Shown here piece by piece: positions 36,718-49,300 of a stretch of DNA of 64,000 bases. The notes under the pieces are model-generated. The model did no database searches and was not told where the DNA came from. It worked only from the letters and a program-made list of their open reading frames with translations. Position numbers and translations under genes: made by a program. Position 1 is the stretch's first letter. The number at the start of each line of letters is the position of its first letter. The stretch covers positions 191,001-255,000 of the forward strand of contig JAKOGI010000007.1 of the NCBI GenBank assembly GCA_029747015.1, written 5' to 3'. The stretch comes from Carnegiea gigantea (Eukaryota; Streptophyta; Magnoliopsida; Caryophyllales; Cactaceae).

Positions 36718-37560
36718 TGCATAGTTTGAACTGCAATCGAATGGAGTTGTTGCCATCTGGACACGATGGTGATGTTAGGAAGTTGATGAAGGGCAACGAT
36801 GAGTACGCATACCTTTATGTGACAGTGCCTGAAGGTCCATATGTAGGACAGGTACATGTGAATGGAGCGTATAAAGGGCAGTGGAGGGGGTGGTTGTAGT
36901 GATCATGGGAGAGGTGGAGCAATTGTAGATGCTGTAGCTGATGTTGTTCGCGGGTTGGACAGGAGAGTGGTTACGGAGCATGTTCCAAGGTAAGAAGCGT
37001 TGTTGTGGATAAGTATGTGGTTGTAGGTGGTAATTTATAGTGGTTACAAACAATGAATGATCACGTGTAAAATTTGTGTTAATTTGCAGGGACGCCGATC
37101 AGGATAATACAGAACATGAGGAGGAAGTTGACGAACCTGCTGTCGTGAAGGAACGCACGAACGCGATAAGGAGCAGTGTATCATTTGATATACCTGATGA
37201 CGAATCTGGTGATTCAAGCTTCAACTCTGACAAGGATGAAGCAGGAGATAGTATAGTGTGGCCTACATCAGGGGTGCAAGTCAAGGCGTATCGGGAGAGG
37301 ATGCTGATATGGAAGAACGAAATAAAAGGGAAGGGCCAGTTGTTTGCTTCTGGTAGTGAGGTGGAGATAAGTGCTTGGAAGTATGCAATAGCGAACAGAT
37401 TTGAATATAAGCATGTAAGAAATTAATGGCAACGAATTTGCTGTGAAGTGTATTGTAGAAGGCTGTGGGTTTTACATCTGTATAAGAGGATGCCTAAAAA
37501 GAGGTGAAATGTATGTGAAGGAGTTTATAGCAGGACACGCGCATAGTTACACACCCCCTA
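36718..37560 (+). pseudogene. MuDR-type transposase N-terminal relic
   Basis: Pieces of a Mutator transposase. Around 36770-36900 the text reads PSGHDGDVRKLMKGNDEYAY; from 37090 it is an acidic stretch, then FASGSEVEISAWKYAIANRF EYKHVRN and, after a frameshift near 37425, VKCIVEGCGFYI, GEMYVKEFIAGHAHSYTPP. This is the DNA-binding zinc region (C, C, H, H) that starts MURA-type transposases. The DDE catalytic domain and SWIM zinc finger do not follow. A possible intron spans about 36998-37090. Non-functional. Confidence 0.75.
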
Positions 37561-37599
37561 GATATTGTAGGACTTGTAGTTAGAGATGGGAATGAAGGT

Positions 37600-38130
37600 A
37601 TTATATATACAGTGTTGGAGGCCCCGTGAGTATGCGCAGTTGCTAACAAATGGAAGATCGGAGGACCCTTATAAGCTGAATATGTGTGGTTGCTAGCAAA
37701 TAGGTATGTGAATTGATTATCCTATATAGTAGTATCCCAATAGATGAAATTGTATATCCAAGGATAAACACTGAAAATGTATGCGAATTGATTTTTATAA
37801 ATGATAGTATCCCACAGGATACAATTGTATATCCTATGTAAAGACTAAATTATGTCCATAATGTATCCCAAAAATTGCAATTGTATATGCAATGGTAAAC
37901 ACTGAAAATAGGTATATGAATTGTGTTCCCAAAATGTTTAACTGAAAATTATATCTCTTAGGGTGAGCACTAAATAGATATGTGAGTTGATTATGATGAG
38001 TAGTAGTATCCCACAAGATGTTATTGTATATCACGGGGTAAACAATAGATACGTAAATTGTTTGCATAATGTGAGTACCCAGAAATAGAAATTCTGTAAC
38101 CCAGGTTAAATACTCATTATATGCAACACT
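37600..38130. repeat. Degenerate tandem repeats inside the MULE
   Basis: Units of very roughly 100 bp recur, each with a phrase like GTATCCCA..GATG..ATTGTATATCC, then GGTAAACACTGAAAATA, then GTATGTGAATTGATT. Copies are diverged. Confidence 0.55.
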
Positions 38131-38479
38131 AACAATCACCTTCGTCGACAATCTTTCCTCCCCCTATTGTAAAATAACTTCCCCCTTGCACCTTCCTCCA
38201 AAAAACCTCCCCAGCATACATATAAAGTCATCTCCCTAGCACAATCCCCTCCTGCAGTGGCATTTTGTCCTTCCATTATATTCTACACTAACAATCACCT
38301 GTAAATATACACATATTTATTAGCACCAATTCCACACACTAAATATACACCACATTCACACCTTAACAAATATGACTCTAGCTTCTCATACAATACTAAC
38401 CTGGGTTATAACAAACACATCTATTATATGCAACACTAACTCCGCAATTACACTAAAACAACACACTCCACGTTCACAA

Positions 38480-39140
38480 TTATCCTGAGTTATTCAATAC
38501 ATATTTACGAGTTAACCATTGTAGATGAAGATATTAACACCATCCCCAATTAACTATATTATACCCGTCCACAGTAATTACAAGCATTTTACAAACACAT
38601 ATATTGCTACAAAGCAGATCCCCATACTACATTTACAACCACAACTCGTTTAACTGTTAACCCGGGTTATTCAATACAGATATCCGGGTTAGCCACTACT
38701 ACATCCTGGGTTATTCAATGCGTATTTACAGATTACCATTGCAATGAAGATATTAATACCATAATTGATTAACTATATTATACTTGTCCACAATAATTAC
38801 AAGCATTCTACAAAACAATGAAAACATATCTATTACTATAGAGCAGAAACCCACACTACATTTACAATCACAACTCGTCCAACAGTTTAACCCGAGTTAT
38901 TCAATGCAAATATTCGAGTTGACCACAACTATATCATGGGTTAGTCAATAAGCATTTATTGGTTAGCAACTGCAAATGACGATAATAATGCCATTATCGA
39001 CTAACTATATTATATATGTCTATAGCAATTACAAGCATTTTACTTACTACTATAGAGCAGAACCCCAAATTATATTTACAACTACCACTCCTGCAATTGC
39101 TAACCCAGGTTATTTAGTACAGATATCCAAGTTAACTAGT
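38480..39140. repeat. Subterminal tandem repeats of the MULE, right side
   Basis: Three units of about 220-230 bp, each with GGGTTATTCAATGCGTATTTA-like text, then AACTATATTATA..GTCCA..AATTACAAGCATT, then AGAGCAGAACCCCA.. and TTTACAACCACAACTC. Inverted copies of the same text lie at 36430-36720 just inside the left terminal repeat, so the long inverted repeat extends as an array. Confidence 0.65.
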
Positions 39141-40007
39141 ACAAATGAACACATGTGTATCAAACAAGCACCCCCGAAGCACACGCGTCACAGACTCAAT
39201 AACACAATCACACTACCACTACAATTACAAACATCAATTCAATCCAACCCCTAACTAACGACAGCTAAACAAACCCCACATCTTCAACGTCAACACCCAC
39301 ACTCTAATCTTACACCAATCCTATCCTTCAACAACAACAGTACAAATCCTCCAAATCTCCACATCCCCCATCTCAGAAATGAAATTCGTGCACACAAATT
39401 ACATAACCAATTAATTTCCTTGCCTGTGTACAATGCAAACAAAAAGAAATCCACAGCTCAGCAACCACACCACATGCATAGTGCTCGCCCTCTTTCAACC
39501 TCCGTATTTTGTTTCGATCCTTTGCAAAAATGACTTATTTCGTACACCAATACAAGCTCCCTTCTCCATTTCAAGTTTACCGCCCACCCTCACCGACCTC
39601 TTGCTCTGCTATTAACGAGCTGTAAAAGCTCAGAAATGGGTAAGTCTATTTTTTGGGAGTCTCATTTGGCAAACTAAGAAACCCCAACTCCTTCTTCAGC
39701 TGACTTTTTCCTCCAAATTGCTAAGAGTTCATAAAGGACAATGCTGTCTTTACGGGTGGACAAGAGTTGCCTCCTTAAAAGTTATTCCAGACAAACATAA
39801 CACTTCTAAGCAAGAAAACTTACAAAGTGATAAGTTTTAATTTGAACAGCACTACTTGGTAAATTTTCCTATATTCTAATATCCTCAATTTATTCCAACT
39901 AATTTACTTTTTTATTTTACTTTTACTTACTTCAATTCTGGTTTAAATATTTTAATGCTAAAAGAGTACCACTCTTCCTCATCTCCACTTGTAATAGAAA
40001 ATATTTT

Positions 40008-40168
40008 TTTTGGGGTATTGGATTATCCGTTTGATTGGAATCAAACTATCATTAGTCTAATAAGGGGTAGAGCTCTCCTATAACAGATTTTCTCCATTCA
40101 TAAGACTAGAATCCGAGACTTTATTTAAAGAGAACAAGTGTCAAACCACTTGAACTAATCTCTATTGA
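40008..40168 (-). mobile_element. tRNA-derived SINE
   Basis: A 161-bp insert flanked by a perfect 16-bp duplication TAATAGAAAATATTTT (39992-40007 and 40169-40184). On the minus strand it starts ATCAATAGAGATTAGTTCAAGTGG, with an A-box-like TTAGTTCAAGTGG, then a decayed B-box-like TCTCGGATTCTAGTC about 40 bases on. It ends TACCCC plus an A-run. All three marks of a plant tRNA-headed SINE are present. Confidence 0.85.
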
Positions 40169-40835
40169 TAATAGAAAATATTTTAATACAAAGCGCACTA
40201 CTTTTCCTTATCTCCACTTACACAACCCTAAGCGAATGTTAATCGTATTTTATTTTCCTATATGAACCCTATAATCTTCATTAGGACCAAATAGATTTTT
40301 TATTGAAAAAAAAAAAAATAGAGAAGGTGCACAAACCTTATATAAAGCTGGAGAGGACTCCAATAGAGGCAATGCAACTCATTAGTAGTTAACTAGGGGA
40401 CTTGGTCATCACTAGTAGTTAACTGTTGACTTAGGGCTTGCTATATCCTAAAATAAATATAAATCTATCTATTATTGAGTTGTTATGCCATGACTTCTTC
40501 TAAACACTGGGTTACAATCTTGAACTTGGCATATGTTCATATTTAAGTTATATGGAAGTAGCTTGCCTTGAGGTTGCTACTAAATAACTAGGTGTTAGCC
40601 GTGTGTCTCTAAGAGACGGCAACATAATGCCCTAAATGATGGCTTCAACTATCTCATGTGTATATGCATATCAAGGGTTAACATGTGTTTAAGTTAGGAG
40701 CATTGCAACCCATTACTTCTGCTACCTGAAACCATCTTTCATTCTCTATTGATTGTGAGATGATTGCCAATGTATGAAAATTGAGTTGTTTTGAAGGTCT
40801 TACAATTGAAGTTCCTAGGACTCGTAACTCTTGAA

Positions 40836-41131
40836 TGAGAAGGGAGCACAAGAGCTTTTGTCCATTGCAGCATGGCTTGGTACATTGTGGACAACCTGGA
40901 ATAAGCTTGTCTTTAATAGAGGGAACCCAGCATGGGAGCGATGGTTCAAACCTTGTTGAAATGGTTAAAAACCAAAGTGTCTGACTACGAGCTCAGAATA
41001 AGTAGGCGAGCGTCGATGAATGAAACCCTTTCGCTTAAGGAATGGGAAATACCCCTCATTAGGACGGTGAAAGTGACCACCAACACCTTTGTGCTTGCTG
41101 GGCTATTCGTGGGGCTCGGGGTCCATCAGAG
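40836..41131 (+). pseudogene. Possible LINE RNase H-region relic
   Basis: Translation in more than one frame gives AAWLGTLWTTWNKLVFNRGN and then PAWERWFK, the W-x-LW-x(4)-N-x-x-(V/I)F pattern found near RNase H-like domains of plant LINEs. It is short and broken, so this is only a weak call. Confidence 0.25.
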
Positions 41132-41666
41132 ATGATTAGGATAGTCTCAAACTGTTAGTGTTTACCCAAATTTTTGGTTTATTCAAACCTTCATTCTAAT
41201 GAGAAGAATTGTTGGTGTGATTTTAAAAAACGTTAGATCTCTTCTTTTGAAATGAACTATATTGCTTGCTAGTTATGCCTAGAGATGGAGGGGGAGTGCA
41301 TTTAGTTAAGATATTTTTTTCTCAAAGTGGTGTAAATTAGTTTTCGACTCAAAATAAAATAAAATAAAATAAAAATTAAACAATTACGTTAATAAAACTC
41401 CCATGTGGCGTGTCTGGTTCCTTAACTTGCTTGCCTTCCCTTCTCTTTCTCGGCTTTGGCAGCCAAATCAAAAGAGGCAATTAGATACAACATCGCAAAC
41501 CCTAGATTTTCTTCCCCAAGAATAAGATTACAAAAACCCCCCCCCCCCCAAAGTAAATGATTCACTCTCTTGCCCACCTCGCCCTTCAGAGTTCAGATTC
41601 AGTCCCACCCCAATTGCATTTGTAAACCCTAGATTGGCCCGAAGATTCGGGCCGATTCCACCGCTG

Positions 41667-44093
41667 ATGGCACCGATCATAGAGGCGCCGCCGCCTTCTC
41701 CGTCAGGCTCCGGCGACTATGAGGAGTTGAGTTGGTATGGAAACATCCAGTACCTAATCAACATATCCGCCATCGGAGCTCTGTTCTGCGTTTGCATCTT
41801 CGTTCTGGTGAAGCTGCGCAGCGACCATCGCAGCATCCCCGGCCCCTCCGCCCTCCTCGCCAAGCTCCTCGCCGTCTGGCACGCCACCGGCCGGGAGATC
41901 TCCCGCCACTGCGGTGCTGATGCGGCCCAGTTCCTCATCATCGAGGGCGGCACCTTCGCCGTCCTCTCCGCCGTCTCTCTCCTCGCCTTGCTTCTCATTC
42001 TCCCGCTTAATCTCTACGCCGGCACCGCCAAGATGGACGATCAGTTTTCCAAGACCACCATAACACACATTGCTAAAGGTTCGCCGCTCTTCTGGCTTCA
42101 CTTTGTGTTCGTCGTTCTCATTGTTTTTTTGGTTCATTACGGTGTTTGTGAGATTGAGGAAAGGTTGAAAGTCACTAGATTTAGAGATGGCTATGGCAAT
42201 CCTAGCGACCCTACAGCAAATTCTAGTGCCATTTTTACTATTATGGTGCAGGGAGTGCCTAAAAGTTTGGCTGCTGATAAGACTCCCTTTGAGGAGTATT
42301 TTCAGCAAAAGTACCCTGGCAAAGTGTATAAGGTTATTGTCCCTATGGATTTGTGTAATTTGGACGATTTGGTTGAGGACTTGGTGAAGGTGAGGGATGA
42401 CATTTCTAAGCTGGCTGCTAAAATTGATTCCCATTTTGCATTTGATGAGACTGAAGATGGTGAAAATGGGGGAGAGCCCAAGGCCTGGCATCATTTAGAT
42501 TGTCGTTGGAGGAAGGTGAAGCGCTTGTGCAAGACATTATCTGAGAGATTGGGATTTACTGATGAGAAGAGATTGAGGAGATTGCAAGAGTTGAGAGCCG
42601 ATCTCGAGACTCAACTGGCTGCCTATAAGGAGGGCCGGGGCCCTGGTGCAGGGGTTGCTTTTGTGGTTTTCAAGGATGTCTACACTGCTAGCAAGGCTGT
42701 CAAGGATCTTAGGATGGAGAGAAGAATGCGGATAGGAAGGTTCTTTTCCCTTACAGAGTTGCAGCTAGAGAGGAACCAATGGAGAGTTGAGCGAGCCCCA
42801 TTGGCTAGTGACATTTATTGGAACCATTTGGGTTCAAGTAAACTTTCGCTGAAATTGCGGAGGATTTTTGTGAACTCATGTCTGTTGTTGATGCTCCTGT
42901 TCTTTAGCTCGCCACTAGCTGTGATATCTGCTTTACAGAGTGCTGGGCGGATAATCAATGCAGAGGCCATGGATAACGCTCAGTCATGGTTATCCTGGCT
43001 GCAAAGCTCAAGTTGGATTGCAGCCGTATTCTTTCAGTTCTTGCCCAATGTTCTGGTATTTGTGAGCATGTATATACTCATCCCAGCTGCATTGTCCTAT
43101 CTTTCCAGGTTTGAACGACACCTTACTGTGTCTGGTGAGCAAAGGGCCGCACTCATCAAAATGGTTTGCTTCTTCCTAGTGAACCTAATTGTGTTGCGGG
43201 GTCTGGTTGAGTCTTCTTTGGAGAATGCAATTTTGAGCATGGGGCGCTGTTATTTAGATGGGGAAGATTGCAAAAGGATAGAACAGTATATGACTGCCTC
43301 TTTTCTGGCCAAGTCATGCCTTTCCGCCCTTGCATTTCTGATTACTTGCACTTTCTTGGGTATATCTTTTGATCTATTGGCTCCAATTCCTTGGATAAAG
43401 AGGAATCTGCAAAAGTTGCGAACGAATGACATGCTTCAGTTAGTACCTGAACAGAATGAAGACTATCCACTAGAGAGCGATGGAATTGATAACCTTCGTA
43501 GACCTCTGATTTCTGAAGAAGCATTCGAGCCTGCAGCTAGGAGTGGCGGAGGTCTTAATGTGATTGATTTACAGGGTTATGATCTTTCTGTATATCCAGT
43601 CAGCAGAACTTCACCTGTCCCCAAGCAGAAGTTTGACTTTGCACAATATTACGCATTCAACCTTACCATATTTGCCCTGACGATGATCTACTCGACATTT
43701 GCCCCTCTTGTTGTTCCAGTTGGCGCTGTATACTTTGGCTATCGGTACATGGTTGATAAGTATAACTTCTTGTTTGTGTACCGAGTTCGGGGATTTCCTG
43801 CTGGCAATGATGGAAGATTGATGGATACTGTATTGTCAATTATGCGTTTCTGCGTTGACCTCTTTCTGCTCGCAATGTTGCTGTTCTTTTCGATTCATGG
43901 GGACTCAATGAAGCTACAAGCTATATTCACTCTAGGGTTGTTAGTAATGTATAAATTGCTACCTTCTGGTAACGATGGTTTTCAGGCAGCCATCCTTCAA
44001 GGTATGCAAACCATTGACCGTGTGGTTGAGGGTCCAATTGATTATGAAGTCTTCTCACAACCCAGATTTGAGTGGGACGCGTCTTATGGCTAA
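41667..44093 (+). CDS. OSCA4/CSC1-like channel protein (At4g35870-like), single exon
   Basis: An 808-residue OSCA/TMEM63 membrane protein; relatives are mechanically or osmotically gated calcium-permeable channels. The frame is open a little upstream, but the first ATG is at 41667 ([14 protein letters not shown]). Order of parts: an N-terminal helix (about 31-50, [13 protein letters not shown]), two more early helices (ending about 175), a cytosolic region with a PHM7-type domain and coiled-coil-like stretch (about 190-390), then the RSN1_7TM/DUF221 core with multiple membrane segments to the end. The intronless structure and text match the OSCA4 branch (Arabidopsis GFS10), which has been linked to vacuolar sorting. 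A C13 run (41537-41549) lies in the probable 5' leader. Confidence 0.93.
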   Translation: MAPIIEAPPPSPSGSGDYEELSWYGNIQYLINISAIGALFCVCIFVLVKLRSDHRSIPGPSALLAKLLAVWHATGREISRHCGADAAQFLIIEGGTFAVLSAVSLLALLLILPLNLYAGTAKMDDQFSKTTITHIAKGSPLFWLHFVFVVLIVFLVHYGVCEIEERLKVTRFRDGYGNPSDPTANSSAIFTIMVQGVPKSLAADKTPFEEYFQQKYPGKVYKVIVPMDLCNLDDLVEDLVKVRDDISKLAAKIDSHFAFDETEDGENGGEPKAWHHLDCRWRKVKRLCKTLSERLGFTDEKRLRRLQELRADLETQLAAYKEGRGPGAGVAFVVFKDVYTASKAVKDLRMERRMRIGRFFSLTELQLERNQWRVERAPLASDIYWNHLGSSKLSLKLRRIFVNSCLLLMLLFFSSPLAVISALQSAGRIINAEAMDNAQSWLSWLQSSSWIAAVFFQFLPNVLVFVSMYILIPAALSYLSRFERHLTVSGEQRAALIKMVCFFLVNLIVLRGLVESSLENAILSMGRCYLDGEDCKRIEQYMTASFLAKSCLSALAFLITCTFLGISFDLLAPIPWIKRNLQKLRTNDMLQLVPEQNEDYPLESDGIDNLRRPLISEEAFEPAARSGGGLNVIDLQGYDLSVYPVSRTSPVPKQKFDFAQYYAFNLTIFALTMIYSTFAPLVVPVGAVYFGYRYMVDKYNFLFVYRVRGFPAGNDGRLMDTVLSIMRFCVDLFLLAMLLFFSIHGDSMKLQAIFTLGLLVMYKLLPSGNDGFQAAILQGMQTIDRVVEGPIDYEVFSQPRFEWDASYG

Positions 44094-45002
44094 TTGAGGG
44101 CTTTTACTCGTTGATTTCGGTCTTGGCTACATACATCTTCTCGTGTTCTTGTACATAAATCCAATGTTCTTTCAGAGATTCTAAGTGGAAGTTGTGCATA
44201 GATTCTTTTTGTGGTGATGTCGATTCGATTGTTTTGTTACTTTTAATGACCATGGATTTCGGCATAGGGTAAAAGCCGTTCTCTTGCAGAGGCCACAATT
44301 TCATGTTGGTAACAAGAGCGACACAGTACTATTCGGGTTGTTGGGTTGTGTTTTTGCTTATTTTCCACAATTTGTAACAAGATCATATCCTTGTTCTGTT
44401 TCCTATTTCCTAAACGAATGGCTGTGGTTTCTCCCATCACCCTCGTTTTTAAAAAAAAAAAGAGAGGAAAAAGGGAAGGAAAGGGGAAGTGATGCGCGAA
44501 TAATAATTTATTCTATTCCATAATGCAAATGGTACAAATAGGTACTTATTTAGTTATTTGTTTGAGAAAAGGGGGAAATGAAGGGGTGGAAAATGGAAAA
44601 AAACCTGAAATGGAAAGAAGTTTTGTTACATGTAAGAAGTGGAGGAAAATTAGGGGACAAAGTCCAGGCATTATGGTCAAAGTCCTGAATCCACTCTGAG
44701 CCAAGAAAAGAAATCTTGTTACTTATGTTTGCTCCTAGAGAGCGTTGCGGCCTGGCCGTGCGATTTGCTGCTGATTCCACACTCACGTCACAACTCGCAC
44801 ACTCTCGCCAGTCCCCCCTATTTCTACAAGATGTGGCTAATCTTTAAATCAAAACGAGCTTCTGACTTTTGGTGCCATATGAAATGCCAGAAATAAATTT
44901 ATGGAGCAGTTGAGCTGTATAAATGAAGTCAATAATAATTGAAGGTGGCAAAAAACAACTTGTGGGATGCATTATGTCTGTGCATACAGGAGGTAGAAGA
45001 TA
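44094..45002. other. Intergenic: 3' flank of the channel gene, no gene seen
   Basis: Contains an A12 and purine-rich stretch (44449-44490). The longer frames here have no recognisable family text. Confidence 0.4.
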
Positions 45003-45017
45003 ATGCATGTTATAGCC

Positions 45018-45658
45018 ATGAAGAACAATCTAATGAATTCAGTTGGTCCGGAGGTGAACAAACAGCTTGAATATCCAGCCTCCAAAAGCCTCCCTGTTTG
45101 CCCTAAGCCTCGTCGCCCTCTTCCTCCCATCCCTAAAGTTCTCAAGCCCTTCAGATGCACCAAGCACAGGCTTCTTTCCTGCCTCTGTTTTTTGTTGCAT
45201 CCTAACTTGCATGTTTCTAAATGTCTGATTAAATTCTCTCTCTATGTAAATCTTTTCATGAAGCTTGTCATGAAGCTTTCCCTTTGTCGGTATTCTTATC
45301 AGTCAAATTATGATGAAAGGAGTGGAATTCTGAACATACTGATCCAAAGGTTAGTGGGTACTAATCAATACTACTATCATTTCATAATGGTGCATAAATA
45401 TATGCAGATATGGTGAAATTATAGAATTGTAATACTGTCAAGCAATGACTGATGCTGCAGACATTAGGGGATGGACATGAATCAACCTGTGCTGGTTGCT
45501 CTCCTTCATGCTATGTAGGATCTCCCCCAGGCCGAACAGATAATCCTCTCATCCACGATGTCCAGTTCATCCATCAAATGGAGCTTCTCTCTCCATTATC
45601 AGTGCGAACAAAGCTTTCAGACAAATTTGGCTTCGACTCTCCCGCCTCTCCCATTTGA
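45018..45658 (+). CDS. Conserved plant protein of unknown function
   Basis: Probably a short multi-exon gene. The first part encodes [20 protein letters not shown] and then [21 protein letters not shown] (an in-frame ATG at 45003 is an alternative start). A middle exon after the acceptor at 45301-45302 encodes [16 protein letters not shown]; the last part, after the acceptor at about 45461, encodes [20 protein letters not shown] and then [20 protein letters not shown] ... KLSDKFGF, stop at 45656-45658. The C-terminal CSPSCYxGSPPGRxxNPL block is conserved in plants. No known domain; function unknown. The donor sites of the two introns are uncertain: phase-0 candidates exist at 45213 or 45246 and at about 45355. 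Confidence 0.6.
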
Positions 45659-46343
45659 GTCTAGAAAATCACTAGAAGTATCATGTTCTCTCCAATAAAG
45701 ATGGCAACTACCCATACAGGAAATTCGCATCACCTCGATTTTGTTAGGGTAATAATTAATTAGCATAAAGTAAAAGGTATATACTTAATGTTTATAGAGC
45801 TTGCAATATCCCACCGGTTACTATTCTGTATAAAGTAAATAGGTTGCATGTATTAATGTATATAGCATAGAGTCCGTATACTTGATGATGAGGATTGGTC
45901 TAAGTTACCAAGGATTGTCTTGGTGTACTGTGGAACTGCGAAGAGTTTTCATTGCAAATAAATTTCATCATTTCATTTCTTTATGGCCTGTTACATTAGA
46001 CCTGGGTTTAAGCATTCTATTTGAGCTTTATTCAAGGAATCTCAGATTTAGTTCTGAGCTTCAAAGAGGAATTTCATCACACACTATGTTAAATCAATCA
46101 TAAAGAAAAGGAGAATAAAATTTGAGATATTCAGGTTTGAACAAAGCCATTTGAGTGCAGTTAAGAGATGAAAGGCCCACTCGTCTGTTTTATTGCAAAT
46201 ATAACGTCTTCCTTGCCAAGGGAATGCATCTTGCACAATGGTCTTCTTTATTGCATTATTCTCGTATCTTCTAACAAATTTCTTACAAGGTGTGTGCGGT
46301 GATGTCTGATAACTCATCACCGTTGGTAGCTTACAACAATTTC

Positions 46344-49300
46344 CTAGGAGGTAGGAGGTCCCTCTAAACGTAGGTAGTCATACATGATGCCAGAAAATGC
46401 GAATGAATTTCTGAACTGTGTGAGAGAAATTGTGTTATCTCCTGTACGAATAAACGAGCTTGGTATATTTACACTGAATAACCAGTACAATCCATGAATT
46501 CCATGCCTTGCTATAGCATTATCCCTGCCAATCATCCGTGTTGTAAAGAGAGGAGATTTACTCGAGTCAGGGTTGTTTATCCTAACCTGGCCCAGAATCA
46601 CAAAATATCCAATTAATCAATTATCATCCTGCGCATCGTAATGTTTCAAGGATATCAGGTTATGCATATAGTATCATATCCTAGTCGGTAATCACCTGCA
46701 ATTCAGATTGGGTTGCAGAAGCGAGTGCTATTTGTAGTGTGTAGTTTGCATTCGGCGTCACAGCATTGATGTGAAATACGGTCTGCCATGTGGTTGGCTG
46801 GTATGTACTGCCTCTCCTTCTGAGAACTTGAGCAAAAAACCAATCCTTGCGGAAATCTGATTTGCCCACAGTGTAAATCAGATCGTGCTCTGGGTAAAGG
46901 TCCGTGTATCGATGCCACAGACCATATTGTCTATACCTGTTGATGCATCGGCCAAACAGCACCCTTTTAATTCATGCTACAGATTCTGGAGTATATATGA
47001 TGAAAGAAACAACTCTAGTTGGATTTGTATAAACTGACTTGTCATGTATATCATTGACAAAGAGTCGGTTGGTGAGGTTTGGACTTGGGTCCGGGACAAA
47101 GAATTCAGCTGCACTCCTGTCAGGGACTCCGATTTCCCAAAGTGTGGGTCCAACTCTTGGAGGCACGTAAACAACATCACCCAGATCGATTTTCTTTCCT
47201 GCATTTTCATGGAATAGAAACATATACATATATACATTGCTGTCATATGCTATATGATATATCGCTGAAATAGCAAGGGAAATTGCATCAATTAGTCATT
47301 AGCAAAATAAAACAGAGGAAATGGGAGGTTCAGGCTACCCAGCGTTTGGCCATAATAGCTCAAGGTTGAAAATTAGCTACCTGGATTGATGGTGACATTA
47401 GTTGCAGACTTGAAGTTCCCTATGAAACCAGGAGCCCATGCGTATAGGCTATATGTTCCATTATGAATATTTTCTATGAGGAACCTTCCATCTGCATCTG
47501 CCCGAGTCCAGAACTGGTAACCCTGGGATTACAGTACAACTAGTAAGGTTCTACGTCGTCTTTGGTTTTTGTTTGGGTGTCATGAGTCCTTTGGTTGGTG
47601 TTACCTTCATTTCAATCTGCCATGAGCCTGCATCTCCCGGTGTAGCCAAGCCTATCCATGCAGAATCCGCGGGTTTTGGTGCTTGAAATCTATAATTAAT
47701 GATAACAAATAACAGCTCATTTTATACTGCTTAGTCTGACAACAACAGTCGAGGAATCATTGCAATACCTGTCGTTGACTAACAATCTACCCAAAATTGA
47801 CCCGCGCTGATTGGCCTTAGGAAAGTCTTTTGATAGTACGAAATCATAAGGCCAGCTTTTAACTTCCTTCACCATCTGATACAAGTACGAGAATTGTTAG
47901 TAACAGAACTAACGTCATCACTTAGGAGTACATACTTGAACAAATGAGACGGTTATGTTTGGATTAGACCTCATCCTTGGCCTTTTGCCAGAGTGTGATG
48001 GGATCTCCTTTGCCATGAAGTGAATTCAAATGCACAAAGTGAGGGCCAAAGACCTTGGTCCACGGCTCTCCATTCTGGAAGCTCATTATCAAGTCTTCAC
48101 CAGCATAATGGGTACTGTGAAACATCTGTGAAAACAGACAATAAGCACGTTGCATTAGTTATCCAAGCGAGAAGTAGCATGGTTTATAGGACAAAGAAAG
48201 GTAAAAGAATTCGTTAGGCTCAGGCTCGCACAGCTAGAAGGGTGGGGCCAACATGAGCGGTGAGGTCCTGTTTGACAGGGCCGCCCAGACGGAATTCATC
48301 ACTGGGGGTCACAACCCACATTCCAATGGGAGGGTCGAAGGAGATCCATCCCACCACTTTGTTATCCTTGTCTTCACATGCATATTGGTATTTATCATCC
48401 ACCTGAATAATCAATGAGTTAAAAGATACTGGAACCAAAAGAATATCCAAATGATATAGTCAATTTCGCAAGCTAGCTAAATTACCTCCCCCTTGAGAGC
48501 TGGATTGGTTGGATTTGTCAAGAGGACAGCTTCTTTGTAGGCAAGGGGCTGACCAGTTTCACGATCTTGTGGCATTGGCATAATCCGTCGTATCTTGTCT
48601 GAAATGGCCATATAATGAAACCTTAGCCAAACACAAGGAAAACAAATTAGACGAAGAATCAAAGTAGGACATGTGACAGAGTGGAAAGATAACTGCGTAA
48701 AAATTCTTACTTGTCACTACGGGGCTTATAAACAGCCCTTATTTGACTGACAGCCAAAGCAGGCCATCCTTCTTCGCGCTTGAATACAGCATACGAGTAG
48801 AATCCAGAGCTCCCACGAAGCATTACAAATCTGCATATATGTGTTATCAATAGCACAATACCATAATCTTTATTGTTCAACAACTTTCTCAGATATACAT
48901 GGCTTATCCCAACCATTATACCTCTTATCTACTTGTAGAGGAACTGATGAACTCCGAGGGCACAAAAATGAAATCTCGGCATAATCTTGATTGTGTTTTA
49001 TGATATTAAAGCTTGCGCCTATCAGCCTGCAGCATGTATAGCTAATTAGTCATGCAGTCCATCATGGGATCGAGTGTTATAGTTGCAGAGATGATAGCCA
49101 ATTCAGTGAGAAGAAGCAGATTAAAAAAAAAAAAAAAAAAACACAGTACCCAGTTTCATTTGGTTCATCCAATCTGCCTGTGCGATTGACAATGTCAATA
49201 TCCCAGTACCTGTATACATTCAATGAGATATGAGTTTTGTTAATGGCAGAAGCTCTTAACAAACAAGGATGATTAATTAAAGAAGGAGGAAGTGATTATG

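Larger units (their letters stand above)
36011..39869 (+). mobile_element. Mutator-like element (MULE), defective, long terminal inverted repeats
   Basis: Left end GGAAATTTACCAAATAGT and right end (reverse-complemented) GGAAAATTTACCAAGTAGT start inverted repeats of over 400 bp (36011-36435 and 39465-39869). Flanks TGTATTCTAA (36001-36010) and TATATTCTAA (39870-39879) match at 9 of 10, the size expected for Mutator target duplications. The left repeat holds a perfect 23-bp tandem duplication (36258-36303) absent from the right. The interior has a transposase N-terminal relic and tandem repeats but no catalytic domain. Confidence 0.88.

Noticed and set aside
36285..39615. Several 60-105 residue frames inside the MULE ends
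   Set aside because: They lie in the inverted and tandem repeats and have no protein-like composition or partner motif.
41754..42494. 246-residue minus-strand frame
   Set aside because: Antisense shadow of the OSCA4-like coding exon.
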